A stretch of 64,000 nt of DNA from Methanocorpusculum sp. GTDB lineage: Archaea; Halobacteriota; Methanomicrobia; Methanomicrobiales; Methanocorpusculaceae. The stretch is taken from contig JAFQBW010000050.1 of assembly GCA_017399555.1 (NCBI GenBank), forward strand, positions 1 through 64,000. Direction: 5' to 3'. Below, piece by piece: positions 52,900 to 60,913 of this stretch. The notes under the pieces were generated by a model. The model did not search any database. It was not told the origin of the DNA and worked only from the letters and a program-made list of their open reading frames with translations. The position numbers were made by a program, and so were the translations under genes. How positions within the stretch are numbered: the first letter of the stretch is position 1; each line of letters begins with the position of its first letter.

Positions 52900-53499
52900 T
52901 TAGTGAGTCTTGATATAGTCAGCCACCTCGTCGAGCAGTGCTCCCGGCCGCTCAATACGTCTCGTTTCCAGATTGACGACCGTACTCGGCATTCCGGGAA
53001 GCGCGCCGTCCTCGAGGAAATAGTCATGCGGGACATTGACCTGTCCGGGATTTACCGGGGAGATTTCGCCGGAGATGTTGGCTGAGGTGGAGGTAATCGG
53101 CGCATCCAGGGCCGCGATTAACGCAAGCGCTAACGGATGGTCCGGGAAGCGGATACCAATCGTTCCCGTGCCGCAGGAAAGGTCTCCCGGAAGGGAGCTT
53201 TTCACCGGAAGAACGACCGTAACCGGTCCCGGGAGGAAGCGGGAGATGAACTCCTCGGCAAACTCATCCACGTATGCGATGCCGTAAATCATCTCCAAAT
53301 CGGAGACGGCAACGGAGATGGGTTTTCCAAGAAGCCGCTGTTTTGCCTCAAAGACCTTGAGGACCGCTGGCTCGGAGAGTGCGTCTGCACCGAGACCGTA
53401 CACGGTTTCGGTCGGATAGACAACCAGACCGTCCCGGGAGAGAACGGATACTGCTTTTTCGATGCGTGCGCTGTCTGAGGGGCTAACTGTTTCCTGCAT
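52900..53499 (-). CDS. L-threonylcarbamoyladenylate synthase (Sua5/YrdC)
   Basis: Makes threonylcarbamoyl-AMP for the t6A37 modification of tRNAs that read ANN codons. The 199-residue YrdC domain shows GLVVYPTETVYGLGADA (about 29-45) and KQRLLGKPISVAVSD, then PITSTSANISG near the end. It is the short YrdC type without the Sua5 domain. Its ATG shares one base with the stop of the ACT-domain gene (TAATG). Confidence 0.93.
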   Translation of the reverse strand: MQETVSPSDSARIEKAVSVLSRDGLVVYPTETVYGLGADALSEPAVLKVFEAKQRLLGKPISVAVSDLEMIYGIAYVDEFAEEFISRFLPGPVTVVLPVKSSLPGDLSCGTGTIGIRFPDHPLALALIAALDAPITSTSANISGEISPVNPGQVNVPHDYFLEDGALPGMPSTVVNLETRRIERPGALLDEVADYIKTH

Positions 53500-54167
53500 T
53501 AAAATTCCTTTCCTTTGACGCGGGCGATGTCAAATACACCGATTGTACTGATATGCATGACAGCCATAACTCCTGCCTGAATGGGGTCGGTTACGACTAA
53601 ATCTGCGGCAGAGGTAACACTTCCGGCCATTTTCAGGCAGACCACCGGAATGCCGCGGGACTGCACAAAACGGACGGCATCGGTAATCCGGCCCCCCATA
53701 AGCGAGCCGGCTAAGACCAGAATTGCCGCACGCGGCAGACGGGGAACCGCCTCTACCGCACGGGCGATTGTCTCTTCTCCAACCAGCGGGATGGTATCCA
53801 CTGAGATTCTTTCGCCTCTGATGTTGTGACGGTCGGCTTCGTTTACGGCGCCGAGTGCCACCTGGGCAACCTGAGCACCGCCGCCGATAACGATTACACG
53901 CTTTCCGAAAATCTCCGCTGCGGACTGGTGGTTTTCCACGGACACGATGCCTTCGATTTCCCGGATGCGGGAGATGAGGTCAGCAGGATCTCCGGAGAAT
54001 TCCGCCTCCAGGCTGATAACCGCACGGCCTGCATCCTTTCCTTCGGCAGAGATTTCCTGCTGGGTTGTTAAGATATTGGCATTAATCTCTGCACATGCAG
54101 ATCCGATATCCCGGAGAATACCGGTTTTGTTTTCCGCTATGATAGTTACTGCGCAGTTTGCTGTCAT
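53499..54167 (-). CDS. ACT-domain protein, DUF5612 type
   Basis: A 222-residue protein: an N-terminal ACT domain (TANCAVTIIAENKTGILRDIGSACAEIN, residues 2-75) that likely binds an amino acid, and a C-terminal domain with GKRVIVIGGGAQVAQVALGAV (about 90-110), GEETIARAVEAVPR and a final segment VVTDPIQAGVMAVMHISTIG. This is the methanogen DUF5612 family of unknown function. The start MTANC is chosen because the longer frame adds unrelated residues. Upstream of and coupled with the YrdC gene. Confidence 0.82.
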   Translation of the reverse strand: MTANCAVTIIAENKTGILRDIGSACAEINANILTTQQEISAEGKDAGRAVISLEAEFSGDPADLISRIREIEGIVSVENHQSAAEIFGKRVIVIGGGAQVAQVALGAVNEADRHNIRGERISVDTIPLVGEETIARAVEAVPRLPRAAILVLAGSLMGGRITDAVRFVQSRGIPVVCLKMAGSVTSAADLVVTDPIQAGVMAVMHISTIGVFDIARVKGKEF

Positions 54168-54241
54168 GATGGCGATACGATAAACGGGGGAAACGGGGAG
54201 TACCCGTATTTCCGTCACCGCGGGATAGAATTGTATTTGTT

Positions 54242-55051
54242 TTAAACGATATTAGACGTTTCCATATCCGGCTCTTTTCCCCAGATAATTGCCCGCAGAC
54301 AGGCGAGTTCCTTTGCAACGCCTCTGAGTCCTGCAATAAGTACCGGAATATTGGATGCCGCAAGCATGAGCACTTCCGCCGCCGCGGATGATTTTGACGG
54401 CCGCATTACAGGAATTGCCCGGCGGACAGCAAGAAGCAGCAGGCCTGCGGTAAGCGACGAGGTCAGAAGCGAATAGAAAAGCTCTGCCAGATGCTTGAGC
54501 GGCCCAAAGAGCAGGCGGTCCGCTTTCTCCGCGGAGGCCTCCGCCTCCCCGCCGGAAATGAACAGCAGGCCTGTCAGATACGGAGCGGCCGCGGATGCCG
54601 CAGACACATACATCCCGGTCTCGGAAAACAGAATATCCCGCATCGACTGCTGACCGGATAACAGGGAGAGCAGAATCTGCAGGATACTGAAATCCGCAGT
54701 TCCAGCCGCCGCCTCTTCTGCCTCAGCCTCCGCTTTTTCGTAAATCTCCGATACTGCGGCAAGCATCTCGGAAGGGCTTGCGGCATGCTCCGGCAGAAGC
54801 GCTGCTGCTTCCGGCATCAGTACGGAAAGCTCTGCTGAATCCGGCAGCGTATCAAAGACCGAAAACACCCGGCGGACGGCAGAAAACAGCGGAGACTCAA
54901 AGCCTTCGGACGAGATTGACGAGACAATCTCCTTGCCGTCGCGAGACAGCAGGCGGACTGCTTCAAGCAGTTCAGACGCAGCGGCAGAATAATTCCCGTT
55001 CTGGAAGAAGATATCAGCACTGTCCAGGCGGGCATCAACGGAATCCGGCAT
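54242..55051 (-). CDS. Hypothetical helical protein
   Basis: A 269-residue protein rich in alanine, leucine and glutamate. Residues about 1-45 resemble a TPR-like helical pair (ADIFFQNGNYSAAASELLEAVRLLS). Two hydrophobic stretches, LLTSSLTAGLLLLAVRRAIPVM and VLMLAASNIPVLIAGLRGV, near the C-terminus may be membrane helices. No family or catalytic motif is recognised. It precedes the ACT-domain gene in the same direction. Confidence 0.6.
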   Translation of the reverse strand: MPDSVDARLDSADIFFQNGNYSAAASELLEAVRLLSRDGKEIVSSISSEGFESPLFSAVRRVFSVFDTLPDSAELSVLMPEAAALLPEHAASPSEMLAAVSEIYEKAEAEAEEAAAGTADFSILQILLSLLSGQQSMRDILFSETGMYVSAASAAAPYLTGLLFISGGEAEASAEKADRLLFGPLKHLAELFYSLLTSSLTAGLLLLAVRRAIPVMRPSKSSAAAEVLMLAASNIPVLIAGLRGVAKELACLRAIIWGKEPDMETSNIV

Positions 55052-55276
55052 AGAATACTAGCATGTATGCTATCAAATGAAATAAAATATTGCAAACAGG
55101 ACAAAACAGATATTCAACAAGCGACACATGCTTCTTTTGTTCAGAAGCGCTCTCGTATAACCCTTACAGACGTATTACGTTTTTTTGGCAGTTCACCTCC
55201 GCGAACTGTCTTATAATACAATCTACCTCTGAGCATATAAACCTATTGATTACAGAGAAGAATTCAGAAAAAGAAA

Positions 55277-55351
55277 CGGGCCTGGAGGGATTCGAACCCC
55301 CGGCATTCGGGTTAGAAGCCCGACGCTATATCCTGGCTAAGCCACAAGCCC
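55277..55351 (-). tRNA. tRNA-Arg(UCU)
   Basis: A complete 75-base tRNA on the minus strand. The acceptor stem GGGCTTG/CAGGCCC is perfect except for one G-T pair, the anticodon stem is TCGGG/CCCGA around the loop CTTCTAA (anticodon TCT), and the T loop is TTCGAAT with stem GGGGG/CCCTC. The discriminator is G. No CCA is encoded and there is no intron. It reads AGA (and possibly AGG) arginine codons. A T5 run follows the 3' end, and a TATA-like CATAGTATAAGG lies about 16-27 bases before it. Confidence 0.93.
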
Positions 55352-55409
55352 GCAGGTGTGATGCCTTATACTATGGGTTTTTCTTATAGATAAAGGTGAT
55401 GTTTGGAAG

Positions 55410-56138
55410 TTATCCAAACATGATGTCGCCCTCGTACGTGATGGGCACCATGTCGCTGTTTTTCACATCTTCTGCCAGCTGCAGGAGCATGGGTTCGACG
55501 GTGTCAGCCTGTTTAATGAGTTCTTCGGTGTCTATGGTGAGGCTGTAGAGTGTACCAAGAGCAGTCAGACCGGCGGCAGATGCGCGCGGATCGACATCAA
55601 AGTTGGTCTCAATTAAGAGGCCATATGCTGGGATGTTGCGGAATGCCGCCTCGTTTAAGATGCCGCCGGTGATTCCCGTGATGTTGAGCGCCGGAAGGAT
55701 TTCTGCAACTGCTTTCAGCTTTTCCAGAATCTCCGGAGTCGTTGCCGCACCAAACACGCGCTCTCCGGTACCGCCTGTCACAACGCCGCCAATTACGGCA
55801 ATTTCTGTTATTCTGGAGCGTTCCAGAATCCAGTCAAGAACACCGCAGGAGATATCATAGGCTGCTTCATCCTGCACCGGGACATCAGAGACGAGAGCCA
55901 CCAGGTTTCCCTTCTCATAGACGCGGATGGACGGACGGGCAAGACCGTTTACGGCGGCAGAGGTTACCGGAAGAAGCGGGGAGCTTACACAGCCAAGATA
56001 GGTAAAGCCGAACTTGTCGGTTAAGTAGTTTACCGCGATACTTCCAACAAGTCCCGAGCCGGGAAAACCTGCAACCAGAACGATATCGCGGGCAGAGGGG
56101 GCGTTTGCCGCGATACGGACAATATCAGAAGAACTCAT
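55410..56138 (-). CDS. PAC2 family protein (proteasome assembly chaperone-like)
   Basis: A 242-residue archaeal PAC2-family protein, starting MSSSDIVRIAANAPSARDIV. It shows DIVLVAGFPGSGLVGSIAVNYL near residue 20, RITEIAVIGGVVTGGTGERV around 145-160 and ILNEAAFRNIPAYGLLIETN near the end. Eukaryotic relatives chaperone proteasome assembly; the archaeal role is not settled. The long upstream frame to 56309 overlaps the divergent gene and is rejected. Confidence 0.85.
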   Translation of the reverse strand: MSSSDIVRIAANAPSARDIVLVAGFPGSGLVGSIAVNYLTDKFGFTYLGCVSSPLLPVTSAAVNGLARPSIRVYEKGNLVALVSDVPVQDEAAYDISCGVLDWILERSRITEIAVIGGVVTGGTGERVFGAATTPEILEKLKAVAEILPALNITGITGGILNEAAFRNIPAYGLLIETNFDVDPRASAAGLTALGTLYSLTIDTEELIKQADTVEPMLLQLAEDVKNSDMVPITYEGDIMFG

Positions 56139-56209
56139 AGTTACATGTAGTTTGTTCAAAGGGATATATCTATGTGCACCCTGCAAACGGCAGGTAATTA
56201 TGAGAAAAC

Positions 56210-56226
56210 GCTCTAACATATAGAGC
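56210..56226 (+). repeat. Inverted repeat directly before the DUF5611 start
   Basis: GCTCTA (56210-56215) and TAGAGC (56221-56226) flank five bases, ending at the base before the ATG of 56227. It could affect translation or bind a regulator; there is no further evidence. Confidence 0.4.
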
Positions 56227-56571
56227 ATGCAGGAATATGAAGTAAAACGCGGCAACACCAAGGACCTTGACGACAGAATCAAAGCAGGGTTTGCCGACAT
56301 CTTCTGCAAAGAGCCGGAAGTAAAAGACGGTCACTATTCCATCTCCTACGGAAGCATGAAACTGCTGGAAGTCTGGGCCGGGGAGAAGAACAAGACGGTC
56401 TTAGTCGATACGGTAACGGATGAGACCGTGCTTGCCATGCCCGACGAGGAAGCGGATGTTATCATCTTAGATACCAACAAGAAGTTCAGACAGTTCCTGG
56501 ATTTAGTTACCTGCTTTACCACCAAAGAGCGTGTTAAGCGGGCAAAGAAGGCAGCAGAGAAGTCTGAATAA
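56227..56571 (+). CDS. DUF5611 family protein
   Basis: A 114-residue methanogen protein starting MQEYEVKRGNTKDLDDRIK. The pattern YSISYGSMKLLEVWAG and VDTVTDETVLAMPDEEADVIILDTNKKFRQFLD is characteristic of DUF5611. It is acidic in the middle and lysine-rich at the C-terminus. The function is unknown. It is divergent from the PAC2 gene, and a T6 run follows the stop. Confidence 0.78.
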   Translation: MQEYEVKRGNTKDLDDRIKAGFADIFCKEPEVKDGHYSISYGSMKLLEVWAGEKNKTVLVDTVTDETVLAMPDEEADVIILDTNKKFRQFLDLVTCFTTKERVKRAKKAAEKSE

Positions 56572-56675
56572 CACCCATCTTTTTTACACATTTTTGTGCG
56601 TTTTCCGCCCGGCTTCGTAGGAACGTTTTCCCTACACACCCCAAGAGATTACCCAATACAAAAAAGAAAAAAAAG

Positions 56676-57014
56676 TTAGAATGCCGAGAAGGGAGACATC
56701 CCATCCGGAATGGACGGGATGGAAAGCACCTTTGGATAATAGAATCCTGCAGGCGCTTCGTCTCCTGCCAGAAGCCAGACTATGTCTGCGAGGGCCTGCA
56801 GTTTGTCTGCTTCGGTGTCTGTGATGAGCATGGAGAGTGGATGATACACCGTTATCAGTTCTACCGGAAGCGGCAGAGCAGTTCCGAGAATCGGCATGAT
56901 GAGCATCGTCTCACCCTCAATGACGTCCGGCTCGAGAGTATCTGCTCCGGCAAAACCGGTGCCGAATCCGGCAATGCAGAAGAGGACAAGAAGGAGTGCA
57001 AGAGTCTTTTTCAT
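56676..57014 (-). CDS. Hypothetical secreted protein
   Basis: A 112-residue protein with an N-terminal signal peptide (MKKTLALLLVLFCIAGFGTG, cut probably near the AGA at 22-24). The mature part is about 88 residues, contains VELITVYHPLSMLITDTEADKL, and has no known motif. It is a single gene between the nusA-rpl30e pair and DUF5611. No family is recognised. Confidence 0.6.
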   Translation of the reverse strand: MKKTLALLLVLFCIAGFGTGFAGADTLEPDVIEGETMLIMPILGTALPLPVELITVYHPLSMLITDTEADKLQALADIVWLLAGDEAPAGFYYPKVLSIPSIPDGMSPFSAF

Positions 57015-57154
57015 ACAGAGAGACTTAACGCGGTGAAAATATATACTTTCCGGGAAATGTACAAAGAAGTGTCGAATGTCTGAAACAGTGTACGAGTGAG
57101 AACTGAATGAAGATAGAATAAGATACAGTAAGAATAGAGTAAAGTGGAGGAGGA

Positions 57155-57610
57155 TTACTCCTCTGCCTCTTCTTCCTGTCTGAGTTCGACATTTACGATG
57201 TCAAACTGACGGAAGGCGAGCCTTTTTGCTTTGATGATATTTCTTCCTTCTTTTCCGATTGCAAGTCCTCTGTCTTCCGGTTGGACTTCGATGTATGCAA
57301 CTTCTGCACCGTCTTCATCCTTCTCGAAGGTGACGACCTGAATCTGGACCGGGAGGAAGCAGTTCCTTAAGAACTGAACCTTGTCGGTGTTGTATTCAAC
57401 AACTTCGACTTTCTTTCCGAATGCATCGGATGCCTTCTTGACGCTGGCACCTTTCTTTCCGATTGCGAGACCCATTTCTCCCGGATTGATGACGAAGAGG
57501 ATTCTGCTGAATTTTTCGTCAACAACGCAGTCGCGAGCACCTGCACCAGTCAGGTTCTCGAACTGGGCGATAAGACGCATATCGTCTTCGGAAATGGTAA
57601 TTTCACCCAT
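57155..57610 (-). CDS. NusA-like transcription termination signal-binding factor
   Basis: A 151-residue protein made of two KH domains: VINPGEMGLAIGKKGASVKKA and YIEVQPEDRGLAIGKEGRNIIKA hold the two GxxG-type loops. This is the short archaeal NusA that binds RNA near RNA polymerase; it lacks the S1 and N-terminal domains of bacterial NusA. It follows rpl30e by two bases. In many archaea this pair lies between the RNA polymerase genes and rps12; here neither flank has them. Confidence 0.93.
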   Translation of the reverse strand: MGEITISEDDMRLIAQFENLTGAGARDCVVDEKFSRILFVINPGEMGLAIGKKGASVKKASDAFGKKVEVVEYNTDKVQFLRNCFLPVQIQVVTFEKDEDGAEVAYIEVQPEDRGLAIGKEGRNIIKAKRLAFRQFDIVNVELRQEEEAEE

Positions 57611-57612
57611 AT

Positions 57613-57903
57613 TTATTCACTCTTGAGGGAAAGAATGTCGGACTCGCCTGCGTCGACGACTGCGAGGACGCTGACCATGTGGTCGCGACCGATTTCTTTT
57701 CCGAGCTGACGGGAGCTGCCGTTGAACTCATAGACAGAGACACCCTCTGCTGCTGCAAGGATTGCGCGGACCTTTGCCGGTGCGTTCTTTGCAACGATAA
57801 CAAGCTGTGCCTTGTTCTCTGCGATGACTTTTTCAACAGTGTTCTGACCGAGTGCGACGTCTCCGGTCTTCATTGCTCTCTTTAAGGATAAGTTGAAATC
57901 CAT
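57613..57903 (-). CDS. rpl30e: 50S ribosomal protein L30e
   Basis: Large-subunit ribosomal protein of 96 residues, archaeal and eukaryotic only. It begins MDFNLSLKRAMKTGDVALGQNTVEKVI and contains KAQLVIVAKNAPAKVRAIL, the RNA-binding core of the L7Ae/L30e family, and SRQLGKEIGRDHMVSVLA. The start follows a GGTGA ribosome site (AAAGGTGAACATAAAATG); the frame starting 30 bases earlier is not needed. nusA follows two bases after its stop. Confidence 0.95.
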   Translation of the reverse strand: MDFNLSLKRAMKTGDVALGQNTVEKVIAENKAQLVIVAKNAPAKVRAILAAAEGVSVYEFNGSSRQLGKEIGRDHMVSVLAVVDAGESDILSLKSE

Positions 57904-57961
57904 TTTATGTTCACCTTTTGAGGTTTTCTGCACTCAGGACAAAACTCAGGGAGGTGAATCC

Positions 57962-57974
57962 CTATAGTATTTCT
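57962..57974 (-). promoter_or_regulatory. TATA region of rpl30e-nusA
   Basis: AAATACTATAGGG on the minus strand lies about 60 bases before the rpl30e start. Farther upstream a perfect inverted repeat CTGCATC/GATGCAG (about 57997-58013) is present and unexplained. Confidence 0.4.
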
Positions 57975-58104
57975 TTGTCCGTCCCGCAGGGCAGGACTGC
58001 ATCAGTGATGCAGACCTTGTTTCCATAGGAAACGGTATATTGTTGGCGCTGTGAGATAATCAATGTTTGCCGAATCTGTCCATACAGGAATATCTGGACA
58101 AATC

Positions 58105-58112
58105 AAAAAAAA
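58105..58112 (-). terminator. T8 run after the DEAD-box helicase gene
   Basis: Eight consecutive T on the coding strand seven bases after the helicase stop codon. Confidence 0.5.
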
Positions 58113-58118
58113 GAAGGA

Positions 58119-59993
58119 TTAGTCGTAGAAGTCGTGGGACGGTTCGCGGCGGAAGTTTCTTCTGTCTCCGCCTCTTCTGTCCCCGCCGCGGCGGTCGCCG
58201 TCTCTTCTATAGTTATTTCCGCCCTTGTTTCCGTAGCTTCCGCGGTTATTATTGTACGGCTTTCTGTCACGGAATCCTCCGCGGTCGCCTCCGCCTCTTC
58301 TGTCGCGGCGGAAATCATTTCCGTCACGCTCCGGTCTTGGGGTTGCAACGGAAATCTGCAGCTCCTTGCCGCGAATGGTGGCTCCTCCCATAACCTCTGC
58401 CACATGGTCTGCGTGTTCGAGCGGAACCTCGACAAAGGAGTAGTTGCTGTAGAGATCGATTCTTCCAATAGCAGAGCCTGGAATGTCACACTCGCCTGCA
58501 AATGCTCCGACAATATCCTTCGGGCGAATCTGCTGGTTCTTACCAAGCGTGATTCTGAAACGAACCATGCCCGGCTCTGCTCCGCAGTTCTCGTAGGTTC
58601 CTTCCTCAACCTCACCCTTGAACGGGACAGGCTCTGCACGCGGCTGCAGCTCGACAATCTCCTCGCTCATCGAAGTCTTGCTGTCTTCTAAGTGCATCTT
58701 CAGAAGTGCTGCTGCCACCTCGATACTGGTTACTTCCTGCTCCTCGCCTTCGGTCTCCGTCTCTAAAAGCTGTTCGACAAGCGGGAGGTAAATCTCCAGC
58801 TCGCCTGCCTTCATGACATCGCGGACCTTGTCAAGGAAGAGCTGCTGCTTCATCTCGGCAACATCATCTAAGGACGGAATCGGCGTCTTTGCAATCTTAA
58901 TCTTTGCATAGCGCTGAATGTCGCGGAGCTTGTAAATCTCACGCGGAGCAACAAAAGTCACCGACTTTCCGGTTCTGCCGGCACGACCGGTTCTGCCGAT
59001 TCGATGCACATAGTACTCCACATCCTGCGGAACATCATAGTTGAAGACGATATCCACATCATCCACATCGATACCGCGGGCGGCAACATCCGTGGCGATT
59101 AAGACATCGATAGAGCCTGCTCTGAAGCGTGCCATGACACGGTCACGCTGAATCTGCTTCATGTCACCGTGGAGTGCTTCGACAAAGTATCCGCGTGCCT
59201 GCATGCGCGACATTAAATCGTCAACCGTTCTCTTCGTGTTACAGAAGACGATAGCAAGCTCCGGGTTGTTGATATCAAGCATACGGCAGAGTGCTTCTAA
59301 CTTGTCACGCTCGCGGACCTCGATGTAGGTCTGCTCAATCTGCGGGACGGTAAGTTCCCGGCGGGTGATTTTGACAAAGACCGGGTCTTTCTGGAAGCGC
59401 TTGGTGATGTCCAGAATCGGACCCGGCATAGTTGCGGAGAAGAGAATCGTCTGGCGTTCTGCCGGCGTCTCGCGGAAGATTGCCTCGATATCCTCACGGA
59501 ATCCCATATCCAGCATCTGATCTGCCTCATCGAGGACAAACATGGACACTTCATCCAAGTGCAGGGTTCCGCGGTTGATGTGGTCGATAACTCTTCCCGG
59601 TGTTCCGATAACCACCTGAACCGGGCCGCGCAGTGCACGAAGCTGGCGGTCAATCGGCTGTCCGCCGTAGATTGGCACGACATTTAATCCGTGCTTGTAT
59701 TTCATCAGACGGGAGAACTCTTCTGCCGTCTGAATCGTTAACTCTCGGGTTGGCGAGAGGACTAAAGCCTGAACATTCTTATTTTCCGGATCGAGTCTTT
59801 CGATAATCGGAATACCAAAGGCAGCAGTTTTTCCCGTTCCTGTCTGTGCCTGACCAGTTACATCGTTCCCCTCAAGAATCTGCGGTATAGCCATCAGCTG
59901 AATCGGCGTCGGCTCTTCAAATCCCATGTCGCTGATTGCCTGAAGAACATCTTCAGAAATCGCGAACTCCGCGAATGTTTTCGTTTCCTCCAT
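58119..59993 (-). CDS. DEAD-box RNA helicase with RGG-rich tail
   Basis: A 624-residue RNA helicase. The core has Q-motif FEEPTPIQ (about 25-32), motif I AQTGTGKTAAF, DEAD as VLDEADQML, SAT, and motif VI HRIGRTGRAG. A linker and a DbpA-like RNA-binding domain (about 460-540; IRPKDIVGAFAGE, GAIGRIDL-type) follow. The last 80 residues are rich in arginine, glycine and aspartate (RDRRGGGDRGGF and GGDRRGGDRR), a disordered RNA-binding tail. It matches the bacterial CsdA/DeaD class that remodels RNA in the cold. Single gene, divergent from 60080. Confidence 0.94.
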   Translation of the reverse strand: MEETKTFAEFAISEDVLQAISDMGFEEPTPIQLMAIPQILEGNDVTGQAQTGTGKTAAFGIPIIERLDPENKNVQALVLSPTRELTIQTAEEFSRLMKYKHGLNVVPIYGGQPIDRQLRALRGPVQVVIGTPGRVIDHINRGTLHLDEVSMFVLDEADQMLDMGFREDIEAIFRETPAERQTILFSATMPGPILDITKRFQKDPVFVKITRRELTVPQIEQTYIEVRERDKLEALCRMLDINNPELAIVFCNTKRTVDDLMSRMQARGYFVEALHGDMKQIQRDRVMARFRAGSIDVLIATDVAARGIDVDDVDIVFNYDVPQDVEYYVHRIGRTGRAGRTGKSVTFVAPREIYKLRDIQRYAKIKIAKTPIPSLDDVAEMKQQLFLDKVRDVMKAGELEIYLPLVEQLLETETEGEEQEVTSIEVAAALLKMHLEDSKTSMSEEIVELQPRAEPVPFKGEVEEGTYENCGAEPGMVRFRITLGKNQQIRPKDIVGAFAGECDIPGSAIGRIDLYSNYSFVEVPLEHADHVAEVMGGATIRGKELQISVATPRPERDGNDFRRDRRGGGDRGGFRDRKPYNNNRGSYGNKGGNNYRRDGDRRGGDRRGGDRRNFRREPSHDFYD

Positions 59994-60079
59994 GTTGTAT
60001 TACTATAGGATTTGAAAGAATATAGTTTGAACGGGTAGAAATCCAAAAATCCTTTTGGCAGGAAGACCTATCCTATCTT

Positions 60080-60607
60080 ATGTATAACCGCGATATCCTG
60101 CAGAATCTGTCCAAAGATGCCCTGCTGGACCTGATTGATATTCATGCAAGAAACTTTCTCGCGCTGGACGGCGTCTGGTTTCAGTCGGTGGAACGAACGC
60201 GTGGAATGGATGAGGCGATGTTCCATGATACCGAAGCCTGGAAGCGCTACACGGTTACCGAGGCGCGCCGGATAAAGAAGTTCCTGGGACTTGCAGAGCA
60301 TGGCGGAGTTGCAGGGCTTAAAGATGCTTTGCTTCTCCGGTTTAATGCAAGCGTGAATGATAATCTGGTGGAAGTTGACGGAAATACGGTTACCTGTACA
60401 GTTCGGACCTGCCGGGTGCAGACCGCACGAAAGGAGAAAGGTATGCCGTATCATCCGTGCAAACCGGTCGGGTTTGTCGAGTATGAAGGGTTTGCAAAAA
60501 CGATTGACCCGCGGTTTACCTGCGAATGTCTCAGCTGTTTTCCGGATGTGACGGATGAGACCTGCTGCTGTAAATGGCGGTTTGTTCTGCAGGATGAATC
60601 CTGCTGA
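60080..60607 (+). CDS. DUF6125-type hypothetical protein
   Basis: A 175-residue soluble protein. It starts MYNRDILQNLSKDALLDLID and has FLALDGVWFQSVERTRGMDEAM and a cysteine cluster near the C-terminus (FTCECLSCFPDVTDETCCC), which could bind a metal or cluster. This matches a family of cytoplasmic proteins called DUF6125 in methanogens and anaerobic bacteria, function unknown. It is divergent from the helicase gene; the repeat element at 60630 begins about 20 bases after its stop. Confidence 0.78.
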   Translation: MYNRDILQNLSKDALLDLIDIHARNFLALDGVWFQSVERTRGMDEAMFHDTEAWKRYTVTEARRIKKFLGLAEHGGVAGLKDALLLRFNASVNDNLVEVDGNTVTCTVRTCRVQTARKEKGMPYHPCKPVGFVEYEGFAKTIDPRFTCECLSCFPDVTDETCCCKWRFVLQDESC

Positions 60608-60629
60608 AATGCTTTGCTCCTGAATAAAC

Positions 60630-60875
60630 CCTCCAAGGCAGTGCGATAGCACTGCATAACAGCGGAGGTGCGATAAGCACCAAAGCGACGATGATTTGGG
60701 TAAGCATTTTATTCCAATTCGTGGAGATTCGCGTGTTTGCAGATTTCTGGTTCGGCGGCAAAAGAAGAACACGCGAATCTGCACGAATCAAAACAGAACA
60801 TCTAATCCACGGCAGGCCGCTTCGGTGTTAATCACACCTTCGCTTGTTACGCAATGCTGTCGCATTGCTTAGAGG
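60630..60875. repeat. Long inverted repeat element, copy B
   Basis: The second copy of the element at 27160, 246 bases. Ends CCTCCAAG (60630-60637) and CTTAGAGG (60868-60875) are inverted with one mismatch. Hairpins GCAGTGC-GATA-GCACTGC (60638-60655) and GCAATGC-TGTC-GCATTGC (60851-60868) lie just inside. The core ATTCGTGGAGATTCGCGTGTT (60717-60737) is opposed by a copy at 60768-60788 with one mismatch in 21. The plan matches copy A though most bases differ. The rest of the 60608-60913 gap has no gene. Confidence 0.75.
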
Positions 60876-60887
60876 ATGTAAGAAACC

Positions 60888-60894
60888 AAAAAAA
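60888..60894 (-). terminator. T7 run after leuS
   Basis: Seven T on the coding strand begin 20 bases after the leuS stop, just outside the inverted repeat element. Confidence 0.45.
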
Positions 60895-60913
60895 GAGAAG
60901 TCCGTTTCGGACT

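Noticed and set aside
55410-56309. A longer start for the PAC2 protein
   Set aside because: It crosses the divergent promoter and part of the DUF5611 gene; the ATG at 56138 gives the family N-terminus.
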